The position numbers were made by a program, and so were the translations under genes. From NCBI RefSeq assembly GCF_029960785.1, contig NZ_JASBQE010000004.1, positions 1 through 64,000 on the forward strand: a stretch of 64,000 nucleotides of DNA, written 5' to 3'. This document shows, piece after piece, positions 10,921 through 21,393 of the stretch. The notes beneath the pieces are model-generated. The model was given only the letters and a program-made list of their open reading frames with translations, did not search any database and was not told the DNA's origin. The DNA is from Polyangium sp. 15x6 (GTDB taxonomy: Bacteria; Myxococcota_A; Polyangia; Polyangiales; Polyangiaceae). How positions within the stretch are numbered: position 1 is the first letter of the stretch; every line of letters begins with the position of its first letter.

Positions 10921-13900
10921 TCACCCCGCCGTCGCCCTGAGATACGGAAATGCAGGGATCGTGAGGTAAAGCCGCGCGCGTTGCACGTTCGTGAAGGACG
11001 GCTCGATCCCGAGCTCCGCGAAGACCTCGCCCATGATCCGGCTCCGATCGAACCGCTCGTGGATCGCGCGCACCGAGTCGTCCGGGACCGACGCCGGATA
11101 CCGGATCGACCTCGGCGCGACGTGGAAGCGGCCGTCGGGGCCACGAATGTAGCTCCGCTGCTCCGTGACCGCGCGCTCGAACCGCGTTTGCAGGAATGCG
11201 GCGTTGAGCTCCTGCTCCGACCTCCGCGGCCTCGGCGCGTCCCTGCGCTGCAGATAGAACCACAGCATCGGCGACTTTTCGTGCATCAGGAGGTTCGACA
11301 CGCGCCACCGGTCGAGGTCGGGCATCTTGTCGTAAAGGCGCTGGATGTCGGGGTCGGAGAAGGACATCTCCCAGGAGATGCTCTCCGCTCGGTACTTGGC
11401 ATACAGGCTGATGCAGGGGCGGACGAGCTCGAGGTGGCAGCCCTCCGCCATTTCGGCCAGCGAATCGACGGTGTAGCTGTGCTCGACCGGGTTGATGAGC
11501 AGGTCGGCAAAGTCGGACTCCTCCCAGTCCCGGTGGCGGCTGATGAACCGCGCCATCGTATTGTCGAGCGCGAATCCCGAGGCGAGCCGCCTGGCCACGG
11601 CATAGTCGTTCGCCGACAGCCCACGCGTCATGATCCGGATCGCCTTCTGGAACGCGCTCGTGATCGTCCGGTGAAACCGGTTGTAGACGAGCAGCTCCAG
11701 CAGGCCGTCGGGCTTCATCGCGCGTGACAACCGCGAGAGCGCGTGAGCGGGATCGTAGGTGTGGTGAATGACGCCCGTGCACACGACGTGGTCGAACGCG
11801 CCCTCGTAGGGCGCATCATTGATGCTCTCCAGCTCGAGCTCCAGGTTCTTCACGCCGAGCTCGGCTGCGCTCTCCGCGCAGATTTCGAGCGACTTGGTCG
11901 ACAGATCGGTCCCGAGCACCCGGGCCTTCGGGAAGCGCAGGGCCGTCAAGAGGGCCTGGTTGGTCCCGCACCCGGCGACCCAGATCGACGCCTCCCTGGG
12001 CAGGGTGCGATGCTGGTAATCGCCGACCTCCTGGCTCACCATGACCGTCTCGAAATCGGGGTCCGCGAGCGTCTCGAATTTGGAACAATTCCACGGCCAG
12101 GGAAAACGGCTGTAGAAGTCGCCGACCATGTCGTCGACCGCGGCGATGGACTCGGCGGACGCGAGGTTTTCCTCGTCGCTGCTCTTGCCCGCCCGCGCGC
12201 CCGGCGAGGCGCGCCGTTCTGCCTCCGCGAGGTCGAACGGGAGCGCCGGGAGGGCGGGCGGCGGCTCCGCGGGCGCCTCGTCGCCCCCGAGGCGCACGGC
12301 CGCGCTCGCGCGCGCTTGCTCGATGCTGCGGGCGAGCGCGGCGATCGTCCGGTTCTCGAAGATGCTGCGCATGTTGAGGTCGATGCCGAAGGATTCACGG
12401 ATCTGCAGGATGATCCGGTTGCCGAGCAAGGAGTGCCCGCCGAGCTCGAAGAAATCGTCGTCGATGCCCACGTGCGAGAGCCCGAGCGAGCGAGCCCATA
12501 TCGATGCGAGCTCGATCTCCGCGGGCGTGCGCGGCGGCGCCGACGCGCTCCCCACCGTTCGCCGCACGTCTTCGAGGGACGGCAAAGCGGCCGTGTCCAC
12601 CTTCCCATTCGAGGTGAGCGGCAGGCTGGGCACGTGGACGAAAAAGCTCGGGACGATGTCCTGGCTGACGAGCGAGGTCATGAAGCTGCGCAGGACGCCG
12701 GGCGCGAGCGGCATTTCGGACGTGTAATAAGCGACGAGGGCGCCAGGGCCGCTCTCGTCCTCCCGGAGCACGACGACGCTGTCGCGCACCTCCGGGTGCC
12801 GCAGGAGGAGCGCCCGCATCCCCGCGAGCTCGACGCGATGGCCGGCGAATTTGATCTGCGTGTCGCTGCGACCGAGAAATTCGAGATCACCCTCCGGGAG
12901 TCGCCGCGCGAGATCGCCCGTCTTGTAGAGGATCTCGGATGGCGCCCGAGGGTTCTCGAGGAAGCTCCCCTTCGCCTCGATCGGCTCACCGATGTAGCCC
13001 GTCGCCAGACAATCGCCGGCGAGGTAGAGCTCGCCGATGGCGCCGTCCGGCACCGGCGCGCGCGACGGGTCGAGGACATGAGCCCGCGTATTCGGCAGCG
13101 GCCGGCCGATGGGGACGCTGTCGAGCATGTCCCGGTGCGGATCGAATTTGTGGACGATGCAGCCCACGGTCGCCTCCGTGGGGCCGTATTCGTTGAAAAT
13201 CTCGAGGTGGGGCCCGAAGCTCTCCAGGGCACGCCGCGCGAGCTTCGTCGAGAGCGCCTCGCCCCCCACGATCATGCGCTGGACACGGCTGCTCCGGTTG
13301 TCGCGCGAAACGACGAGCGAGAGATGGCTCGGGGTGAGCTTGACGATGTCGATGCGCTCGTCGCGGACGGCGGCCATCAGGGACGCGATGGGCGACGAGC
13401 CTGGATACACGACGATGCGGCCGCCCGTGAGCAGCGGGACGAAGAGGGACGTCACCGTCAGATCGAAGGCCAGCGACGAATACAAGGGAAACGTCGCGGC
13501 GCCCGCGCCGGCGTAGAGCTCCTTCGCGCACCAGGCATAACTCGTGAGGGCGCGGTGCGGGATCACCACGCCCTTGGGATCCCCGGTGGTGCCCGAGGTA
13601 TAGATGACGTACGCAGGGTCCTCGGGGGAGGGGACGGCCGGGAGGGGCGCGTCCTCGGCCGGGTCCCGCAAAAGCTCCGGGAGAAAGGCCACGCGCGCGG
13701 GGATCTCGCCGAGCCCCTGCGAGAGCGACGGCTCGGTCAGGAGGACCGAGAGGTCGGCGTCGCCCACGATGAACCTGGTGCGGGCGTGCGGATGCGTCGG
13801 ATCCAGCGGCACGTACGCGGCGCCCGCCTTCAAAATGCCCAGAATGGCCACGGGGACATCCGCCGCGGGGTCGAGGAGAATGCCGACTTTGCTCCCCGGC

Positions 13901-14109
13901 CCGATGCCCCAGCGTCGGAGCCTGCACGAAAGCCTGTTCGCTCGCTCGGCGAGCTCCGCATACGTGAGGTTCACCTGCCCGCAGGTGACGGCGACCGCGC
14001 GCGGGGTCCGCTCCACCTGCTGCTCGAAGAGCCGGTGCACCGGCTCTGCCCGGGGATATTGCGCTGCGCTGTGATCCTGATTGAAACGTGAAGTCGTCCG
14101 CTCGTTCAT
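10921..14109 (-). CDS. Free-standing NRPS module: adenylation - carrier - methyltransferase
   Basis: 1062 residues. The adenylation domain (about 1-500) shows LKAGAAYVPLDP (A2), YVIYTSGTTGDPKG (A3), NEYGPTEATVGC (A5), YKTGDLARRLPEGD (A7), the A8 loop and NGKVD (A10, with the catalytic Lys). Aligning by hand to GrsA gives specificity residues D-L-T-K-I-G-E-V-G, close to the published Asn code DLTKLGEVG. A carrier domain follows (DDDFFELGGHSLLG, phosphopantetheine Ser). The C-terminal third is a class I SAM methyltransferase (VAGCGTNQALL, LGTDLS, CTGVIHHTYDP). There is no condensation or thioesterase domain and no MbtH gene nearby. The ATG at 14109 starts just before the A domain. The product is unknown. 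Confidence 0.9.
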   Translation of the reverse strand: MNERTTSRFNQDHSAAQYPRAEPVHRLFEQQVERTPRAVAVTCGQVNLTYAELAERANRLSCRLRRWGIGPGSKVGILLDPAADVPVAILGILKAGAAYVPLDPTHPHARTRFIVGDADLSVLLTEPSLSQGLGEIPARVAFLPELLRDPAEDAPLPAVPSPEDPAYVIYTSGTTGDPKGVVIPHRALTSYAWCAKELYAGAGAATFPLYSSLAFDLTVTSLFVPLLTGGRIVVYPGSSPIASLMAAVRDERIDIVKLTPSHLSLVVSRDNRSSRVQRMIVGGEALSTKLARRALESFGPHLEIFNEYGPTEATVGCIVHKFDPHRDMLDSVPIGRPLPNTRAHVLDPSRAPVPDGAIGELYLAGDCLATGYIGEPIEAKGSFLENPRAPSEILYKTGDLARRLPEGDLEFLGRSDTQIKFAGHRVELAGMRALLLRHPEVRDSVVVLREDESGPGALVAYYTSEMPLAPGVLRSFMTSLVSQDIVPSFFVHVPSLPLTSNGKVDTAALPSLEDVRRTVGSASAPPRTPAEIELASIWARSLGLSHVGIDDDFFELGGHSLLGNRIILQIRESFGIDLNMRSIFENRTIAALARSIEQARASAAVRLGGDEAPAEPPPALPALPFDLAEAERRASPGARAGKSSDEENLASAESIAAVDDMVGDFYSRFPWPWNCSKFETLADPDFETVMVSQEVGDYQHRTLPREASIWVAGCGTNQALLTALRFPKARVLGTDLSTKSLEICAESAAELGVKNLELELESINDAPYEGAFDHVVCTGVIHHTYDPAHALSRLSRAMKPDGLLELLVYNRFHRTITSAFQKAIRIMTRGLSANDYAVARRLASGFALDNTMARFISRHRDWEESDFADLLINPVEHSYTVDSLAEMAEGCHLELVRPCISLYAKYRAESISWEMSFSDPDIQRLYDKMPDLDRWRVSNLLMHEKSPMLWFYLQRRDAPRPRRSEQELNAAFLQTRFERAVTEQRSYIRGPDGRFHVAPRSIRYPASVPDDSVRAIHERFDRSRIMGEVFAELGIEPSFTNVQRARLYLTIPAFPYLRATAG

Positions 14110-14354
14110 CACATCACCGTCCCGTCCCACCCCGCCTCGCGCGCACCAACGGAACAGAGTCTTCCTTCCTGTCAAGGGAGGAGCAGGAAATCGCAATGCG
14201 GTGGATATGGCGTCCAATGACCACGCCGAGCGTCGGCACAGCGGACGTGCGAGGGACGGGCCCCAGCTCGGGTCCGACGCTCGGCTCGCGCGCCACCCTT
14301 TGGCATATCCGCGGCGCGTGCTACACCCGTCCCGCTCTACCCAGGAGACGAACC

Positions 14355-14867
14355 ATGAACCTCTACGATCCTTTCGTTCCGCAACTCATCCAGACCGTGG
14401 GCCAGGCGCGCGCGTGGCTCGACAAGGCCCAGGCGCTCGCCGAGCAAAAGAAGTTCGACATCAACGTGCTCCTCGGCTGTCGCCTCGCGCCGGATCAGTA
14501 TCCGCTCGTGAGGCAGTTCCAGGCCGTCAGCGACGGGGCCAAGTTCACGGCCGCGCGCCTCGCCGGGGTCACGCCGCCCGTCTTCGAGGACAACGAGAAG
14601 ACCGTCGACGAGATCCGCGCCCGCCTCGACAGGACGATCGAGTGGCTGAAGACGCTCGAGCCCGCGCAGTTCGAGGGCGCCGAGGCCCGCACCATCACCC
14701 TGCCGTTCGCGCCGGGCAAGGGGCTCAAGGGCATGGACTTCCTCGTCAAGATGGCCCTGCCAAACCTCTACTTCCACGCCGCCACGGCTTACTCGATCCT
14801 TCGCCACAACGGCGTGGACGTGGGCAAGCTCGACTTCATCGGCGCTCTGCCGTTCTTCGACGTCTGA
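14355..14867 (+). CDS. DUF1993 family protein
   Basis: A 170-residue soluble protein matching the DUF1993 pattern: an N-terminal helix bundle (FVPQLIQTVGQARAWLDKAQ), the conserved RLAPDQYPLVRQFQ.VSDGAK block, and the late FH..TAYSILRHNG.D.GK.DF segment. The family has a DinB-like four-helix fold of unknown function. The ATG at 14355 has GGAG upstream (aggagacgaacc). It is divergent from the NRPS gene and probably a single-gene unit. Confidence 0.88.
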   Translation: MNLYDPFVPQLIQTVGQARAWLDKAQALAEQKKFDINVLLGCRLAPDQYPLVRQFQAVSDGAKFTAARLAGVTPPVFEDNEKTVDEIRARLDRTIEWLKTLEPAQFEGAEARTITLPFAPGKGLKGMDFLVKMALPNLYFHAATAYSILRHNGVDVGKLDFIGALPFFDV

Positions 14868-15058
14868 CGTCGCTCCGCCCATCCCGCCGGACGACGGCCC
14901 TCCGCGGGCGTCCGTAGAAAGCACGCATCACCCCCCCACTTGCCGCTCTCGCGCCCGAGCACGGTCACGATCGCCGGATCGCGAGGACGGGCCGCCCCAA
15001 ACGTGACACCCTGACGCACGCACGGGCCGCAATCCCTTCCCCGTCGAGCGAGCCGATC

Positions 15059-16000
15059 ATGATCCTCGAAGACCTCCTTCCCCCGGACCTCAGAGGCCCC
15101 AACACCACGATCACCCCGATCGCCGCGGGGCTCTCGGGCGCCGGCGTCCACCGCGTCGACGCGGCGGGACAGGCGTTCGTGCTCAAGGTCGCCGCGGAGA
15201 GCGAGAGCGCCGAGGATTGGCGGAGTACGCTCCACATCCAGCGGCTCGCCGCAGACGCGGGGCTCGCGCCTCGGGTCATCCACGTCGACGAGCCGCGGCG
15301 CGCGGTCCTCACCGAATTCGTCGTCGACCGTTCGTTCGCGGCCTTTTATCGGGATCCGCGGACCCACGAAGCCGCGCTCACCCTGCTCGGCCGCACCGTG
15401 CGCCGCATCCACGCGCTCCCGATTCCCGGCGTCGCGCCCATGCGTGATCCCCGCGAGTTCCTCACCCAGCTATGGAACCAGGTCCTTTCCGGCTTCCCCC
15501 TCCCGGGTTTCATCGCCCGTGCCGTCGAGCGCGTGCTCGCCGAGCCTCCTCCGGTACGTGAGGGCGCCCTGGTCCTCGGCCACAACGACCTCAATCCCTC
15601 GAATTTCGTCTATGACGGGGAGGCGATCCTGGTGCTCGATTGGGCCGCCGCCGGGCCGATGGACGCGTATTACGATCTCGCGGTGATCGCCGTCTTCCTG
15701 CGCATGGACGGGGGCACCTGCCTGCGCCTGCTCTCGGCCTACGACGGCGCGCCGATCGCCGAGCTCCCGAAGCGCTTTCTGTACATGCGCCGGCTGGCGG
15801 CGGCGCTCGCCGGCGCGATGCAGCTCTTCCTCGCCTGCCAGATGAACCACGCGGGGGCCACCGGCGCCGAGACGCCCGAATCGACGCTCTCGCTCGGCGA
15901 ATTCTATCAGCGAATGATGACCGGCGCGCTGAAGCTCGGCACGGCGGAGGGGCAGTGGGCGTTTGGTCTCGCGCTGCTGAAGGAGTGCATCACCCTCTGA
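15059..16000 (+). CDS. Aminoglycoside/choline phosphotransferase-like kinase
   Basis: A 313-residue APH-fold protein. The Brenner-type catalytic loop GHNDLNPSNF is at residues 174-183 and the metal-binding LDWAAAGPMDAYYDLA block at 193-208. The N-lobe has a Gly-rich turn (GLSGAGVHRV) and VLKV with the ATP-contacting lysine. Relatives phosphorylate choline, aminoglycosides, macrolides or small metabolites; the substrate cannot be told here. The neighbours give no clue. Resistance is only one possibility, and a metabolic kinase is as likely. Confidence 0.82.
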   Translation: MILEDLLPPDLRGPNTTITPIAAGLSGAGVHRVDAAGQAFVLKVAAESESAEDWRSTLHIQRLAADAGLAPRVIHVDEPRRAVLTEFVVDRSFAAFYRDPRTHEAALTLLGRTVRRIHALPIPGVAPMRDPREFLTQLWNQVLSGFPLPGFIARAVERVLAEPPPVREGALVLGHNDLNPSNFVYDGEAILVLDWAAAGPMDAYYDLAVIAVFLRMDGGTCLRLLSAYDGAPIAELPKRFLYMRRLAAALAGAMQLFLACQMNHAGATGAETPESTLSLGEFYQRMMTGALKLGTAEGQWAFGLALLKECITL

Positions 16001-16022
16001 GCCGCTCGGCGGCCGCAGGCCG

Positions 16023-17219
16023 TCAAAACCGCCCGCCCACGCCGATCCACGCCCCGCCCGGCATCGGCACCACCCGCGCAAAACGCTCCACGCGCGCCGT
16101 CTCTCCGGACCCGGCGGGAGGTGGCGTGGGGTTGTCGAACCAGTACGTTGCGATGGCGGCCACGCCGAACACGGTCGACATGGCGAACGATCCGATCGCC
16201 CCGGTGCGCAGCACGTCCCTCGACGTGCGCGCCGACTCGTAGGCCTCGAGCGTGCCGAGGTCGATGTGCCCCTGCTCGGTGCGGGAGAGCAGCCGCTCGG
16301 CCGCGTCTTCCTGCAACGCGGCGCTCACGGCGAGCGCGAAGCCGGAGACGAATGCCACGCCCGCGCCGGCCACGAGCCCGTACGAGACGCGACGCTGGCG
16401 GGTCGTCGCGAGGGAGACGTCGAGGCGGTTCGTCCCGCCTCGCTCGATCATCACGCGTAACGTGCGCGGTTCGTGGCCGCGTTGCGCGACGGTGACCACG
16501 TGCGCGCCGGAGGGCAGCTCGATCGGCGAGACGAGCGGCGCCTCGCCCTGCGAACGGCCGTCGACCTGGATCGAAGCGCCCCGCGGCGCCGTCACCGCGA
16601 GGAACGACGGACGCTCGCGCAGGTTGATCTCCACCGGCAAGATCGCCCCCTCCACGGCCACGATTTCACGCGTCTCGCCGACGAAACCAGGCGCCGAGAC
16701 GACGACCGCGTGTTTGCCGGGGGCGATGGCCTCGATCACGGGCACCGTCGTCCGCTCCGTGCCGTCGATCGTGATGACGGCGCCCGGCGTCTGCGTCGTG
16801 ATCAAGAGCCGCGCTTTCGACGCCGACGCCTCGATGTTCTTCTGTTCGAGGCTCGCCGCGATGGACTCGAGCTCCCCGAGCGCGGCCACGACGTCGGCGC
16901 GGCGCCCTCCCTCGGGCACGAGCTCGAGGTAGCCGCGGAAATGCGTGATCGCTGCCTGGAGCACGGCAGGATCGCGCGCGACCGTGAAATGACGGCGCTC
17001 GGCCTGCGCGAGCGAAAAAAGGACGGTCGGCCGCTGCGGCGTCAGGGCGTGCGCCGCGCGGAATGCGTCGACGGCGTCGGCATACCGACCCGCCTCATAA
17101 GCCTGCGCGCCCGCGGTGAACAGGATCCTCGCCTCCTCGACCGCATCCCCGGCGCGCGCCGGGGCCGCGAAGGCAAAGGCGAGCATCACCGCGAAGAGAC
17201 CATACACGATGCGCTTCAT
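16023..17219 (-). CDS. TPR/PEGA-domain exported membrane protein
   Basis: 398 residues. Signal peptide (MKRIVYGLFAVMLAFAFAAPARAG), TPR-like helices (AYEAGRYADAVDAFRAAHAL), then two PEGA domains (PGAVITIDGTERTTVPVIEA, and GASIQVDGRSQGEAPLVSPI). Two hydrophobic spans lie near residues 275-300 and 335-355. It is the last gene of the kinase/FG-GAP/PEGA operon: its ATG overlaps the stop of the FG-GAP gene by 4 bp (ATGA). It resembles the PEGA protein at 5372 in plan but not closely in sequence, and probably acts at the envelope with the kinase. Confidence 0.83.
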   Translation of the reverse strand: MKRIVYGLFAVMLAFAFAAPARAGDAVEEARILFTAGAQAYEAGRYADAVDAFRAAHALTPQRPTVLFSLAQAERRHFTVARDPAVLQAAITHFRGYLELVPEGGRRADVVAALGELESIAASLEQKNIEASASKARLLITTQTPGAVITIDGTERTTVPVIEAIAPGKHAVVVSAPGFVGETREIVAVEGAILPVEINLRERPSFLAVTAPRGASIQVDGRSQGEAPLVSPIELPSGAHVVTVAQRGHEPRTLRVMIERGGTNRLDVSLATTRQRRVSYGLVAGAGVAFVSGFALAVSAALQEDAAERLLSRTEQGHIDLGTLEAYESARTSRDVLRTGAIGSFAMSTVFGVAAIATYWFDNPTPPPAGSGETARVERFARVVPMPGGAWIGVGGRF

Positions 17220-19780
17220 TCGAGCTCCGGGATCGAGCGATACAGCTCGAACCCGTCCTCCGTCTGCACGGCGATGTCGTCGACGCCGTCGTGATCGAAA
17301 TCGGCCGCCGCGAGCGCGCGCACGTGCGCGAGCTGCAAGACCTGGACGGGCTCGGCGGCCGCGTCCCTGCCCGCGTCGAGCTCGTACCGATAAATGGCCG
17401 TGTCACTCGCGACCAGCACGTCGAACCACTTTCCCCGCGGGGACTTTACGCACGTGATCGCACGCACGCCCGAGTCGTCGGGGGCGAGAGGCGCCGAGAC
17501 CTGCGCGCTTTTGCCGAGGTCCCCCGCCTCGTTCCCCCACAGAATGACGAGAGTGCTCGGCGTGGCCGGGGAGCCGGTCCGGACGAGCGCGTCCTCGTGT
17601 CCGTCACCGTCGACGTCGGCGACGAGGAGCTCCGCGTCGATGGAGAGCGTCGCGCCGAACGGCTGCGCGGCGCGGGGCTGGAAGGTCGCCGACGCCTCGT
17701 CGTAATCGGCGATCATCAGGGTGGCCTGCTTGTCCTCGCCATGGGCTCCGACGATGACGACCTCGTCGATCCCGTCGTCGTTCAAGTCCGCCGCGGCGAT
17801 GAGCGCGCCATGACGGAACAGGATCGCGTCCGTCCCCTCCACGGGGGAAAACCACGAATCGAGCGCCCCGCTCGCGACGGGCAACCCCGGCGGGCCGTCG
17901 TCGAAGGCCTCGACGCGGAACAGGCGCAGGTCGCGCGTCGCCAGATTCACGCCGAGCGCCGCGATGTCGGCCGTTTCATCGCCGAAATTCCCGAACGTGA
18001 GCGCGACGGGCAAAAACGACCTGCTCACGCCCCGCAAAGGCAAGGCCGGGAAGATGTTGCGCGACGTCCGCCCCTGGAGCACCGCCAGCGCATCCGACTT
18101 GTGCGCCTCGGCCTCGAAGACGACGGCCACCTCCGCCATCGCGTCCATCCCCGTTTCCCCGACGTAATGCCCCGCCGTGATCTGCTCGACCGCCCCGGCC
18201 TCCACCGCGGCGACCGCCGGCGTCGGCGGGCCGAACGGCACGCCGAAGCTCAGGGCGATCTGATCGACGAGCTCCCCGTTTTCCCCGTTCTGCTCGCTGA
18301 AGACGATATCGTCGAGCAAATCGCCGTCGACATCCCCGACCGTGAGGAGCCGCGTGGGGCCATGCGTCGAGATGACCGCCGGGGCGAACACGCCGTCGCC
18401 CGCGTTGTTCAAGAAATCGAGGTCGACCACGCCCGCCGTGCTCGCCACCACGTCGGGCGCGGCATTGCCGTTGAAATGTCCGATCACCGCCTCGGACCAG
18501 GTCGCCCCGAGGTTGGCATACGCGAGCTCGTACCCCTCGGGGCGAGAGATCACGATCCCGCGCGGGACGATGAAATCCACGCGGTCATCGGCGTTCAGGT
18601 CCGCCATCGCGAGGGGAAATCCCGCGTCGCTCGCGGCCCCCGGCAGCACGTACGGCGCCGCCTCGTTCGGCGTCCCTCCGGGGTTTTTCGAAACGAACGT
18701 GCCATCCCCGAGCCCGAACGCGACGTACGTCTGCCCGCCCGCGCCGGCGACGATGTCGAGGTGCCCGTCCATGTCCACGTCGGCGACGAAGACCCCACGA
18801 TCGATGGGGGCTTCCGGCGTGAGCTTCACGTCGAAGAGCGTTCCTCCCGCATTCCACTCCACCGCGAAAGGCCCCAGCCTGCAAGGCGTGAACACGGGCA
18901 CGGTCGTGGCCCCGCGATACGCGACGAGGATCTGCTTGCACGGCACGGCCTCGTTGAGCGCAGCGGCGAGCATGGGCACGGCGCCGATGACGTCCGCCTC
19001 GCCGCCCGGCATCGGCGTGAGCGCGGCGGGAGGGGACCCGTCCGCGGCGATCCCCGTGAGCAACGCGCCGGTCTCGACCGAGTCGGTGAGCGCCACGAGC
19101 TCGTCCCCCGGCGCATCCGGCAGGACGTCGACGAACAAGAGCCGCGCGGATGTGCCTTGGTTCAGGATGATCGAAGGGACCATCGCGTAGCGGGCCGCGT
19201 CTCCCGGGTATCCGCGCAGGATCGCCACGCCCTCGCGGTCCGCGAAGGCGACGTCGCGGTACGCTTCCCCCGTCCCGGCGCCGACGGCCGGAGCCGCGAG
19301 CTCGACAGGGAGCTCGGTGAGCGTCTCGGACAGGGAGAACCCATGCGAGGCGAGCGCGCGCGCAGGCCGGAGCCCCGCGGCGTCCGGCGCGCCGAGCAGC
19401 AGGAGATCGGGCGCGCCGTCGAGATTGAAATCCCCCACGCGCAAGGACGTCGGCCAGGTGAAACCCACACGCTCGCCCGTGGGCTCGATCGTGCCCGACG
19501 CGCGACGACAAACCCGATGGGACCCGCACCCGAAGCCAGCCGGGCAGCCGGGCTCCGGGAGCGCGGGGTCGCAGACGAAGCGGCACTCGTTCGTCGCGCC
19601 CATCGGCGCGCACGAGGCCGGCGCGGGCGCGTGGCCATCACAATCCTCGCCCGCCTCGACGACGAAATTGCCGCAAACGCCCACCGACAACGTGGGCAGC
19701 GGCGCGCATGCGTGCGCCGCGAGCGGGAGCACGAGTACGGCAAAGAGGCGCGCAAAGGACCCCAGACGCGCACGGCGCAT
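17216..19780 (-). CDS. FG-GAP/VCBS repeat lipoprotein
   Basis: 854 residues. The lipoprotein signal ends LPLAAHAC. A short Cys-rich module (CGNFVVEAGEDCDGHAPA, a myxobacterial DUF4215-like start) precedes a long array of VCBS/FG-GAP blades with Ca-binding DxDxDG-type loops (VADVDMDGHLDIV, VGDVDGDLLDDIVF, VADVDGDGHEDALV, AADFDHDGVDDIAV). Such proteins form beta-propellers outside the cell. Both ends overlap neighbours by 4 bp (the kinase gene upstream at 19780, the PEGA gene downstream at 17219), so the three are one translationally coupled unit. Confidence 0.87.
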   Translation of the reverse strand: MRRARLGSFARLFAVLVLPLAAHACAPLPTLSVGVCGNFVVEAGEDCDGHAPAPASCAPMGATNECRFVCDPALPEPGCPAGFGCGSHRVCRRASGTIEPTGERVGFTWPTSLRVGDFNLDGAPDLLLLGAPDAAGLRPARALASHGFSLSETLTELPVELAAPAVGAGTGEAYRDVAFADREGVAILRGYPGDAARYAMVPSIILNQGTSARLLFVDVLPDAPGDELVALTDSVETGALLTGIAADGSPPAALTPMPGGEADVIGAVPMLAAALNEAVPCKQILVAYRGATTVPVFTPCRLGPFAVEWNAGGTLFDVKLTPEAPIDRGVFVADVDMDGHLDIVAGAGGQTYVAFGLGDGTFVSKNPGGTPNEAAPYVLPGAASDAGFPLAMADLNADDRVDFIVPRGIVISRPEGYELAYANLGATWSEAVIGHFNGNAAPDVVASTAGVVDLDFLNNAGDGVFAPAVISTHGPTRLLTVGDVDGDLLDDIVFSEQNGENGELVDQIALSFGVPFGPPTPAVAAVEAGAVEQITAGHYVGETGMDAMAEVAVVFEAEAHKSDALAVLQGRTSRNIFPALPLRGVSRSFLPVALTFGNFGDETADIAALGVNLATRDLRLFRVEAFDDGPPGLPVASGALDSWFSPVEGTDAILFRHGALIAAADLNDDGIDEVVIVGAHGEDKQATLMIADYDEASATFQPRAAQPFGATLSIDAELLVADVDGDGHEDALVRTGSPATPSTLVILWGNEAGDLGKSAQVSAPLAPDDSGVRAITCVKSPRGKWFDVLVASDTAIYRYELDAGRDAAAEPVQVLQLAHVRALAAADFDHDGVDDIAVQTEDGFELYRSIPELE

Positions 19781-21393
19781 CAGAAGGGCTCCAGGTCGCC
19801 CGGGACCTTGCCTTGGGTCCCGGTCCCGGCCTTCGGGACGCGCGGCGTGGGCTTCGTCGGCTTGAGCTCGACGGCGAGGACACGATCGACGTTCGGCACG
19901 ACCGTGACCTCGGCGGGCGTGTATCCCTCCGCGACGAACCTGAGCTCGATCGGCGCCTCTCCTCGATCGAACACGAGCGGGCCGGGCACCGTCCCGAGGA
20001 GCTCGGCGCCGCGATAGACGCGCGTTCCCTTCGGCGCAGACGAGACGTTGATCGTGACCTCGACCCGCGCGGCCAAAGGCGCCGCGGAGGCCTGCGCCAC
20101 CACGGGGAGCACCTGCGCGCTCTCCGCCGGCGCCACCGCTGCCGAAGGCTCGGGGGCGCGCGCGGACGCGGTCGTCGCGGGAGGAGGTGCGCGGTGCGAG
20201 AGGGTCACCAGAAGCCCGATCGAGGCCGCGAGGGCCGCTGCGATGCCAAAGACCCATCGCGAGGACCGACCGGACAAGGACGACAGGCGTCCGCTGCCCA
20301 GCGACCTGGAGAGGGGCGAATCGCTCGTGGTGTCTCGCGGCGCCGGCGCGCTGTCTCCATGCCCCGTTTCGCAGGCTTCTTCCGGCGCGACGACGTCCAC
20401 CCGCGCCAAGCTCGGCGCGGGGAGCGAGGGTGCTCCGCCGGCTCCGTTTCGCGCCGAGATCCGCTCGATCCGCGCGACGAGCGCGTCGTTTCCCGGGGAA
20501 AACGGGGCGAGCGCGCGGGCGAGCTCCCCGACGTTCGTATATCTGTCGCTCGGCTCCTTTTCGAGGCAACGCACGAGGATCGCCTCGAGCCCGGGCGGCG
20601 CGTCCGCGCGGACCAGGGCGAGCGGCTGCGGCGGATCGCGAACGACGGCCGCCATCATGTCCGCCATCGTGCGCGCGGGAAACGGCAGGCTCCCCGTGAC
20701 GAGCTCGTACAGCACGACGCCGAGCGACCAGATGTCCGCGCGCGCATCGACGTCGGCCGCGCTGCGGAGCTGTTCGGGCGCCATGTAACTCGGCGAGCCG
20801 AAGATCTGGCCCGACTGCGTGAGCGCCGACGGCGCCGACGGCGTGTTCTGCGCGGCCATCTTGGAGACGCCGAAATCGAGGACCTTCACGATCTCCGTCT
20901 CGTCCGGCTTGCGAGCGAGAAAGAGGTTCGCGGGCTTCAGATCGCGGTGCACGATCCCCACCGCGTGCGCCGCGGCGAGCGCGTCGCAGGCTTCGAGCAC
21001 GTGGCCGACGGCGACGGCGACGTCGAGGGGGCCCTCGTCATGCAGCACATCGGCGAGGTCTTTCCCGTCGAGCAGCTCCATGACGATGTACGCGCCGCCT
21101 TCGGGCAGCACGCCGGCGTCCATCACGCGGGCGACGTGATCGCTCTGGATTTTGCCTGCGGCGCGGGCCTCGCGGATGAAGCGCGCGATCGCGTCGGCGT
21201 CGTAGGCGGAGTCCTCGTGCAGGACCTTGACGGCGACTGGCTGCTCGAGGTCGACGTGCGTCGCCAGGAGCACGAGCCCCATTCCTCCCCGGCCGATCTC
21301 CCGCTCGATGCGGTATTTGCCGGCGATGACCTCCCCTACGGTCGCCACGTGCTCATCCTCCCCTACAGAGCCGCGATCGACCGCAGCTCGCAT
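19777..21393 (-). CDS. Transmembrane Ser/Thr protein kinase with C-terminal PEGA domain
   Basis: About 537 residues; the frame closes at 19780 or just past it, against the FG-GAP start. Kinase domain residues about 25-290: IGRGGMGLVLLATH, VAVKVL, HRDLKPANLF, DFGVSKMA, and SPSYMAPEQL as a full APE motif. A linker leads to one membrane span (WVFGIAAALAASIGLLVTL), an Ala/Pro-rich stretch and a PEGA-like domain (APKGTRVYRGAELLGTVPGP). The ATG at 21393 is near the kinase domain. It heads the operon with the FG-GAP and PEGA genes, and parallels the module at 2661-8330. Confidence 0.9.

Noticed and set aside
17291..20017. Plus-strand open frame of 908 codons
   Set aside because: It is antisense to the FG-GAP lipoprotein and Arg-rich, typical of high-GC shadows.
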